DNA of 33,661 nt, taken from the NCBI GenBank assembly GCA_030053945.1, contig JASGCW010000038.1, positions 1 through 33,661 of the forward strand, in the 5' to 3' direction. Of this stretch, positions 27,741 to 33,661 are shown in pieces (within the stretch, counting starts at the first letter, position 1; each line of letters begins with the position of its first letter). The translations under genes were made by a program, and so were the position numbers. Below the pieces are notes generated by a model. It saw only the letters and a program-made list of their open reading frames with translations. It was not told where the DNA came from and did no database searches. This DNA comes from Limnohabitans sp. (GTDB lineage: Bacteria > Bacteroidota > Bacteroidia > Flavobacteriales > Flavobacteriaceae).

Positions 27741-27769
27741 TTACTGACCACTGAATACTGAACTGAACA
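27741..27769 (-). repeat. CTGAA/ACTG repeat abutting the RND pump stop codon
   Basis: Units ACTGACC-ACTGAATACTGA-ACTGAACAC run into the TAG stop of the pump gene (27770-27772). On the gene strand the junction reads TAG-TGTTCAGT, the same as at trmD. Confidence 0.7.
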
Positions 27770-30700
27770 CTAAAAACGCTCCCATTTTTTCTTTTCAGTG
27801 ATATAATAAATCAACGGTACTACAACAAGCGTGAGTAGTGTTGAAACAATTGCACCGGCTACTAAGGATATTGCTAATCCTTGAAAAATTGGATCAAATA
27901 AAATAATCGATGCGCCAATTACCACCGCTCCAGTAGTTAACAGAATAGGTGTGGTACGCACAGCACCTGCTTCGATAATGGCTTGTTTTAATGGAATTCC
28001 GTCATTTAAGCGAATTTCAATAAAATCGATGAGCAAAACCGAGTTACGCACCATTACACCAGCCAATGCAATCATACCGATGAAGGAGGTAGCGGTAAAA
28101 TAAGCATTCAAAATCCAGTGACCTAATACAATTCCAACTAACGATAACGGAATAGCAACCATCATAACTATAGGTGTTTTAAAGTTTTGGAACCAACCTA
28201 CAATTAACATATAAATGATGATAATTACGACTAAGAAAGCTGCTCCTAAATCTCGGAATACTTCAAGTGTAATTTGCCACTCACCATCCCATTTTACAGT
28301 AAAATCGCTCTCATCTTCGGGTTGACCCATATACAGTTCATTTACTTTGTAGCCTTTGGGGAGTTGCATTTTTTGTAATTTCTCCTCCATCCCCAGTATA
28401 GCATATACAGGACTTTCTAGCGCGCCAGCCATATCACCAGTTACATAAACTACGCGTTTTTGATCTTTTCTGTAAATGGTTTTTTGTAATATATCTTGCT
28501 TTACCTGAACTAAATCACTCACAGGAACTACATTTCCTCTACTGCCTTTTATTTTAAGATTTTTTAGATCTTCGATTGAGGTTTTATCTTTATCGTCTAA
28601 TGCTAAAACAATTCCTACGGGATCATTGGAGCGTTCGTCATATAAATTGGTTACCGGCATTTCTCTGAGTAGATACGTTAGATTTCCAACAATTTGTTGA
28701 GGAGCTATACCATTCAGCATTGCTTTTTCTTTGTCAACCTCTAATTTATATTCGGTTTGTGCATCTTCTACATACCAGTCAACATCTACAATGTCTTCTG
28801 TTTTATTTAAAATGTCTTTTACCTGATTAGCAACCTTAATTTGTTCGTTATAATCAGGACCATAGACTTCTGCTACTAAAGTAGATAACACAGGTGGTCC
28901 AGGCGGTACTTCGATAATTTTTACATTGGCACCAAATTTTTTCGCAATTTTATTTATTTCTGGACGCACTATTTTTGCTAAATCGTGACTTTGTAAATCT
29001 CTTTCTCCTTTATCTAACAAATTCACTTGTATGTCAGCCATATTGCTACCTCCTCGCATATCATAATGACGAACTAATCCGTTGAAAGTAATAGGGGCAG
29101 AGGTACCAATGTAATTTTGATAATTTACTACTTCTGGTACGGTAGATAGGTATTGTGCAATTTCTTTAGTAACCACTGCTGTTCTTTCTAAAGTAGTCCC
29201 TTCGGGCATATCGATGACCACTTGAAATTCATTTTTGTTGTCAAATGGTAACATTTTTACAGCCACCGATTTAGTAAAGAACATAGTGATAGAACCCAGT
29301 AATAAAAGGATCGTAATAGCAAACATTAGATTTCTTTTTGCTGAACTTTCCAACATAGGTTGTTCTATCTTCTTGTAAATTTTATAAATCCAATTGGTTT
29401 CTAACCCTTGTTCTTCTTTATGTTCTTGTTCCTCTTTTTCGTGTAATAGGTGATAACCTAAATAAGGGGTTACAGTTAAAGCTACAAACAATGATAATAA
29501 CATAGCGATGGAAGCACCAATAGGCATCGGACTCATATAGGGTCCCATCATTCCTGATACAAATGCCATAGGTAAAATAGCCGCTATTACCGTAAAAGTG
29601 GCTAGGATAGTTGGATTACCTACTTCGTTAATGGCATAAATCGCCGCTTGTTTGAAAGGTAGTTTCTTCATTTTGAAATGTCGGTGCATATTTTCGGCAA
29701 TGATGATACTATCATCTACCACGATACCCACTACAAATACTAATGCGAATAACGTAATACGATTTAAGGTATAACCCAACATATAATAACTAAACAAAGT
29801 CAAGGCAAAAGTCAATGGAACCGAGAAGAAAACGACCAATCCACCTCTCCAGCCCATAGCAAGCATCACTAAAACAGTTACTGCCAAAATCGCGATACCT
29901 AAGTGCATTAATAATTCGCCTACTTTTTCAGAAGCAGTTTCACCATAATTACGGGTGATTTCTACGTGAATATCGTTAGTAATTAAGTTTTGTTTTAATT
30001 TTTCAATGTGTTCAATGATTCTTTCAGAAATCTTCATAGCATCGGCCCCTTTTACTTTAGCAACAGAAATGGTTACTGCAGGATATTCCGATTGATTTTT
30101 TCCAAATTGTTCATTGGCTTTGCCATAGCCAAAAGAAACATAACTTTTAGGGGTAGATGCCCCGTCTTGAATAGCAGCTATTTGTTTTAAATACACTGGC
30201 ATATTTTGGTTTACACCTACTACTAAATTTTCAACATCTTCTGAAGTGGCTAAAAACTGACCTGTGGTTACTAAAAATTCTTGATCTTTTTGTACAAAAC
30301 TTCCTGACTGTGCACTACCATTATTGGCTTGAATCATTTGCATTACACTCAAGGCATCTACACCATTTTCAGCCATTTTATCTTTATCTAAAACGACTTT
30401 AACTTCACGATTTCTTCCACCTATTTCTTTGGTAATGGCAACATCTTTTACTTTTTCAATTTCTGAAGTGACTTCTTCGGCTATTTGACGTAATTCGAAA
30501 TCATCCATTTTATCGCTCCACAGTGTAACGCCTAACATAGGAACATCGTCTATAGATCGTGTTTTGACCATAGGTTGCATTACTCCTTGAGGAAATATTC
30601 CTTGGTGTTTATTCAATTCATCATATAATTTTACATACGATCTTTCTATATCTTGACCTACATAAAACTGAACAATTAGCATTGCTTGACCATTCATAGC

Positions 30701-30964
30701 CATACTATGAATATGTTCTACGCCTTTGATGTTGGAAATTATTTTTTCCAGTGGTTTTATCACTCGGCTTTCTATTTCTGACGGACTAGCCCCTGGATAA
30801 CCCACCATTACATCTGCCATAGGGACATTAATTTGCGGTTCTTCTTCCCTTGGAATTAAGAACGAACTATACGAACCAATAATCATCAATGCGACCATTA
30901 GTAGAATGGTTAATTTCGAGTTGATGAAAAAATTGGCTATTTTACCTGATATACCTTTTTCCAT
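27770..30964 (-). CDS. RND efflux pump permease (AcrB family)
   Basis: An inner-membrane proton-driven exporter forming the pump of a tripartite system with the two upstream genes. Starting at MEKGISGKIANFF it has 1064 residues, the normal RND size. Visible features: TM1 (SKLTILLMVALMIIGSY), the porter motif YPGASPSEIESRV, TM2-TM6 with the proton-relay Asp pair in VVGIVVDDSIIIAEN, and a second half with GTTLERTAVV, GPPVLSTLVAEVYGP and TM7-TM12 (MLIVGWFQNFKTPIVMMVA, NSVLLIDFIEIRL). An earlier in-frame ATG at 30988 would add eight residues encoded by an intergenic repeat, so 30964 is preferred. Whether it exports drugs or metals is not clear; no Met/Glu metal relay stands out. Confidence 0.94.
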   Translation of the reverse strand: MEKGISGKIANFFINSKLTILLMVALMIIGSYSSFLIPREEEPQINVPMADVMVGYPGASPSEIESRVIKPLEKIISNIKGVEHIHSMAMNGQAMLIVQFYVGQDIERSYVKLYDELNKHQGIFPQGVMQPMVKTRSIDDVPMLGVTLWSDKMDDFELRQIAEEVTSEIEKVKDVAITKEIGGRNREVKVVLDKDKMAENGVDALSVMQMIQANNGSAQSGSFVQKDQEFLVTTGQFLATSEDVENLVVGVNQNMPVYLKQIAAIQDGASTPKSYVSFGYGKANEQFGKNQSEYPAVTISVAKVKGADAMKISERIIEHIEKLKQNLITNDIHVEITRNYGETASEKVGELLMHLGIAILAVTVLVMLAMGWRGGLVVFFSVPLTFALTLFSYYMLGYTLNRITLFALVFVVGIVVDDSIIIAENMHRHFKMKKLPFKQAAIYAINEVGNPTILATFTVIAAILPMAFVSGMMGPYMSPMPIGASIAMLLSLFVALTVTPYLGYHLLHEKEEQEHKEEQGLETNWIYKIYKKIEQPMLESSAKRNLMFAITILLLLGSITMFFTKSVAVKMLPFDNKNEFQVVIDMPEGTTLERTAVVTKEIAQYLSTVPEVVNYQNYIGTSAPITFNGLVRHYDMRGGSNMADIQVNLLDKGERDLQSHDLAKIVRPEINKIAKKFGANVKIIEVPPGPPVLSTLVAEVYGPDYNEQIKVANQVKDILNKTEDIVDVDWYVEDAQTEYKLEVDKEKAMLNGIAPQQIVGNLTYLLREMPVTNLYDERSNDPVGIVLALDDKDKTSIEDLKNLKIKGSRGNVVPVSDLVQVKQDILQKTIYRKDQKRVVYVTGDMAGALESPVYAILGMEEKLQKMQLPKGYKVNELYMGQPEDESDFTVKWDGEWQITLEVFRDLGAAFLVVIIIIYMLIVGWFQNFKTPIVMMVAIPLSLVGIVLGHWILNAYFTATSFIGMIALAGVMVRNSVLLIDFIEIRLNDGIPLKQAIIEAGAVRTTPILLTTGAVVIGASIILFDPIFQGLAISLVAGAIVSTLLTLVVVPLIYYITEKKKWERF

Positions 30965-30970
30965 AATGTT

Positions 30971-31069
30971 TAGCCCCCTAACCCCCAAAGGGGGAATTTT
31001 GTGGGGTGTGTTTTTTTGTTATACTTTCGTTTCTATTTCCCTCCCCTTTGGGGAGGATAGGTGGGGCTC
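30971..31069. repeat. Inverted pair of G/C-rich REP-like repeats
   Basis: Copy one (about 30972-30995, AGCCCCCTAACCCCCAAAGG core) and copy two on the other strand (about 31040-31069, AGCCCCACCTATCCTCCCCA core) are diverged members of one family. Each has its own small palindrome (CCCCCAAAGGGGG; CCCCTTTGGGG). Together they fill the spacer between the HlyD-like and pump genes. Their G/C content is far above the surroundings. Confidence 0.8.
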
Positions 31070-32155
31070 TTACTGAACACTCACTTTTGCTCCATTGAAC
31101 AATTTTCCTTCAGCCGATATGATATAAGCTTCATCGGAAGTTAAGCCTGATAAGACTTCTACTTGATTACCAAAAGTCTTACCAATACGCAACCATCTTA
31201 AAATTGCTACATTACCACTTCCTATTGTATAAATACCTGATAATTGTCCTTGCTTAATTAATGCGGTAGTTGGAATTAACACTCTATCGGAAGTATGGTT
31301 AGTCACTACTTTTGATTTTTCAACAGGAAACTGCACATTAGCAAACATTCCTGACAAAATAGATTTGTCCATTTTATCTAGGTTTATTTTTACTAAGTAT
31401 TGGCCACCAGTATTTTTTGCCGATAAACTCAGCTCGGTAACTCTTCCAGAAACCTCTTTATTCAGTGATTTGATGTTGATTTTTACAGACATACCTTGTT
31501 TTACATTAGCAATATCACTTTCAGAAACCATTGCGGTGACTTGTAATCTTGAAGCCCCTTCTACACTTACAAGTGGCATTCCAGGATTTGCCATATCGCC
31601 TTCTTTCACAAAAGTATTGGTAACCACTCCGCTAAATGGTGCCGTAATATTGGAATAGGAGAATTGTGCTTGTACCTCATTTAGCATTTGTTTTGCTGCT
31701 TCTAAGCCCGCTTTTGCCATTTCATATCGAGCCGTCATATCGTCTAATTCTTTTTGAGAAGCACTTTGTTGCGCAAATAAGTTCACGAAACGATCATAAT
31801 CTTTTTTAGCATTGTTGTAAGCAGCTTGCGCTTGAATAATCGAGGCATCTACCTGCGCTTTTTTAGCTTGTAAATCGGTACTGTTTACACTTACTAATAG
31901 TTGTCCAGCACCAACATTTTGACCTACTTTTACGTGAATTTTAGTGATATAACCCATCATTCGCGTACTTAAATTAGCACTATTTTCGGCCTCGATTTTT
32001 CCACTAGCATTAATAAACGGACTATTATTAGTATCTAATTTCCCATTTATTTTTACTGGAATTGCTGCTAATTCAGTTCCTTTTTCTTTTTTATCCCCAC
32101 CACACGATGTTAAAATGGCAGTTGATAGCACTAGTGTTGCTACTATATTCTTCAT
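31070..32155 (-). CDS. RND efflux periplasmic adaptor (HlyD/MFP family)
   Basis: A 361-residue membrane fusion protein linking pump and outer-membrane channel. The signal ends in lipobox LTSC (Cys18), anchoring it to the inner membrane. The biotinyl-lipoyl half is IHVKVGQNVGAGQLLVSVNS. It is followed by a coiled-coil hairpin (about 95-165: QAQAAYNNAKKDYDRFVNLF, ASQKELDDMTARYEMAK), the second lipoyl half YSNITAPFSGVVTNTFVKEG, and beta-barrel and membrane-proximal domains (RVLIPTTALIKQGQLSGIYT). It is the middle gene of the operon. The last codons (AGT GTT CAG TAA) resemble the CTGAA repeat family found at other gene ends in this window, and a REP-like repeat follows directly. Confidence 0.93.
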   Translation of the reverse strand: MKNIVATLVLSTAILTSCGGDKKEKGTELAAIPVKINGKLDTNNSPFINASGKIEAENSANLSTRMMGYITKIHVKVGQNVGAGQLLVSVNSTDLQAKKAQVDASIIQAQAAYNNAKKDYDRFVNLFAQQSASQKELDDMTARYEMAKAGLEAAKQMLNEVQAQFSYSNITAPFSGVVTNTFVKEGDMANPGMPLVSVEGASRLQVTAMVSESDIANVKQGMSVKINIKSLNKEVSGRVTELSLSAKNTGGQYLVKINLDKMDKSILSGMFANVQFPVEKSKVVTNHTSDRVLIPTTALIKQGQLSGIYTIGSGNVAILRWLRIGKTFGNQVEVLSGLTSDEAYIISAEGKLFNGAKVSVQ

Positions 32156-32165
32156 ATTTTTTGTC

Positions 32166-32186
32166 TTAATTCTTAATTCTTAATTC
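32166..32186 (-). repeat. Three tandem TTAATTC heptamers
   Basis: Three perfect 7-bp units (32166-32172, 32173-32179, 32180-32186) fill most of the 30-bp gap between the TolC-like and HlyD-like genes. The last base belongs to the TolC-like stop codon. Confidence 0.85.
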
Positions 32187-33493
32187 TATTTCGTTAAAAA
32201 CTGTAAATAACTTTTAGTGAAATTATATTCAAAAGCGGCTTGTAAATGTTCTAGTTCCTTTTGAGCCATTTGGGTTTCAGACAACAGCAAATCGGTAGTT
32301 TTTTCTAAGCCTTGTTTGAAACGGTTTTCACGAATTCTAAACGCTTCTTGTGATTGTTCAAATGCTAGTTTAGAAAGATTCACTTTATTTTCGGCATCCT
32401 TCAGTTGACGAGTGGTTTTATTCAGTTCCAGCTGGCTTTGCTTTTTATATTGTGCAGTTTCTATTTCCGATTTTTGAAAATCAGCTTTTGCTTTTTCTGA
32501 TTTTCCTATGGTTTTATAACCATCAAAGACATTCCAAGACAGTTGTGCGCCCATCAAATAGCCATTTGCCTTCATTCCTATGATGCTTTTATCATACATT
32601 TCATAACTTCCAAAGGCATTTAATCTTGGCAGAAATCCAAATTTGGATGATTGAAACATTTTGCGATAGGCTTCAGATGATTTTTGCATAGCTTGAATAT
32701 CTTTTCGATTGTCAGATAGAGTAGAATTGCTTGTTTCGGTAACTATGTTTGTGTCTAACTGTTCCGAAGGTTTGTAAACTTTTCCATTAGTTTCTTCATC
32801 TAATAGGAAAGCTAAATAGTCAGAAGCATTTTGTACATTCGATTTTGCATATTGTAACTGATTTGTGATTTCATTCACGCGAACCTGAACATTTAATACA
32901 TCGGTTTTTTGTAGCATTCCATTTTTAAAGTAATTTTCGACCAATTTAAGATTCGCTTTTGCAGTAGATTCCGCTTTTAGTAAAACCGTTACCGCTTTAT
33001 AGGCTAATTGTAATTGCATATAGGCTTTATTGATTTCTAATTCTAAATACTCCTTTGTGCGTTCCGTTTGTAATTGGTAGGCTTCCATTTTTGCTTTGGC
33101 TGCTTGTCTTCCATACAACCCGTCAATATTAATTAGCGGTTGTTGAATTTCAATCTTGGTAGCAAAATTTTGTGTTTTTTCAGGATCGTTTAATAAAGTT
33201 GGATTAAAATCAGCAGGTGTTAAAATTTCCTGATTTAATTTAGAACCAAATGCCATCAAAGGATTTGTAGTTACTATTCCTGTATGAGAGGCGGTAATAT
33301 TTGGTAAAAATAATGATCGGGATTGATTGTAATCCGCCTTAGCTGATTGGTAAGATTTTTCAGTGATTTTAATTTGAAGATTTTTTTCTAAAACTTTAGA
33401 ATGTAATTCATTTTTTGAGATTTTTATTGTGTCTTGAGCCCAAGTGTAAAAACTCAATAAACTTGTAATCAATACTATATATTTGTTACTCAT
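32186..33493 (-). CDS. TolC-like outer-membrane efflux protein
   Basis: A 435-residue outer-membrane factor that forms the exit duct of the tripartite pump. It has a signal peptide (1-19, ending TWA) and then the family's two internally similar halves of long amphipathic helices and short barrel strands: LEKNLQIKITEKSYQSAKAD, SRSLFLPNITASHTG and YLELEINKAYMQLQLAYKAV in the first, SSKFGFLPRLNAFGSYEMY and GAQLSWNVFDGYKTIGKSEK in the second. The length is normal for the family. It is the first gene of the operon, followed by adaptor and pump. A -7 box lies 24 bp upstream. No regulator gene of the operon is complete in the window. Confidence 0.93.
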   Translation of the reverse strand: MSNKYIVLITSLLSFYTWAQDTIKISKNELHSKVLEKNLQIKITEKSYQSAKADYNQSRSLFLPNITASHTGIVTTNPLMAFGSKLNQEILTPADFNPTLLNDPEKTQNFATKIEIQQPLINIDGLYGRQAAKAKMEAYQLQTERTKEYLELEINKAYMQLQLAYKAVTVLLKAESTAKANLKLVENYFKNGMLQKTDVLNVQVRVNEITNQLQYAKSNVQNASDYLAFLLDEETNGKVYKPSEQLDTNIVTETSNSTLSDNRKDIQAMQKSSEAYRKMFQSSKFGFLPRLNAFGSYEMYDKSIIGMKANGYLMGAQLSWNVFDGYKTIGKSEKAKADFQKSEIETAQYKKQSQLELNKTTRQLKDAENKVNLSKLAFEQSQEAFRIRENRFKQGLEKTTDLLLSETQMAQKELEHLQAAFEYNFTKSYLQFLTK

Positions 33494-33516
33494 AATAGAT
33501 TTTATAAATTATGAAG

Positions 33517-33524
33517 CAAAAGTA
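33517..33524 (-). promoter_or_regulatory. Bacteroidetes-type -7 box for the efflux operon
   Basis: Reads TACTTTTG on the minus strand (TAnnTTTG), 24 bp before the TolC-like start. The -33 region is not convincing. The remaining bases to the window end show no complete gene. Confidence 0.45.
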
Positions 33525-33661
33525 TATTAGTAAAATTGATAAGTCAGTAACAATAGTCACAATGGGGGTTTTTTAGTTTTTAAACACATAAAAGCTTCTG
33601 ATTTTCCAGGGCATTCGCTTTTAAAAATATTTAAAGAAATTTGAAGAAATAACCACTCCCG

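Noticed and set aside
33560..33661. Possible 3' end of a minus-strand gene entering from beyond the window
   Set aside because: More than one frame is open for a short distance and none has recognisable residues, so no gene can be assigned.

Overview
The window comes from an AT-rich member of the Bacteroidota, most likely a flavobacterium. This is supported by Bacteroidetes-type -7 boxes (TAnnTTTG) upstream of several genes, a secreted adhesin with a type IX secretion C-terminal domain, a TonB receptor paired with a DUF4249 lipoprotein, a monomeric NADP isocitrate dehydrogenase and a cyclophilin-FKBP fusion. It looks like ordinary chromosome with envelope and stress genes. I found no phage, plasmid, CRISPR, tRNA or rRNA.

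Layout. 117-5525 (minus): a secreted hypothetical protein, then a likely transcription unit read 5525 to 1780: a WKNG-repeat lipoprotein, an ECF sigma factor with a membrane-anchored C-terminal extension, an outer-membrane barrel overlapping it by 14 bp, and thiamine pyrophosphokinase. 5588-8849 (minus): TonB receptor and DUF4249 lipoprotein, closed by a strong hairpin terminator. 8957-12436 (minus): a quinone-oxidoreductase-like enzyme, a 122-bp MITE and isocitrate dehydrogenase. 12948-17543 (plus): a 1531-residue T9SS adhesin. 17787-19480 (plus): umuC then umuD, overlapping. 19532-20724 (minus): trmD then rplS. 20829-23869: a sterol-desaturase-family hydroxylase, a DUF1569 protein, a methyltransferase and a GNAT acetyltransferase. 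23918-26648: a dual immunophilin, a 233-bp MITE, a one-heme cytochrome lipoprotein, and a TlpA-type thioredoxin split by an A10 tract. 26735-27602: a hypothetical pair and a DUF2892 membrane protein. 27770-33493 (minus): a tripartite RND efflux operon (TolC-like, HlyD-like, AcrB-like).

Most notable observations: (1) two MITEs with the same ends (GTAACTATTCAG), each flanked by a perfect 8-bp target duplication, one of which duplicated the immunophilin stop codon and separated the gene from its terminator; (2) a TlpA-family gene whose two halves are joined only by a frame change at ten A residues directly before a stop codon; (3) a sigma factor that appears to be tethered to the inner membrane and is translationally coupled to an outer-membrane protein sharing its RDTIY motif; (4) short repeats that start exactly at stop codons, including a CTGAA-ACTG family found at several gene ends.
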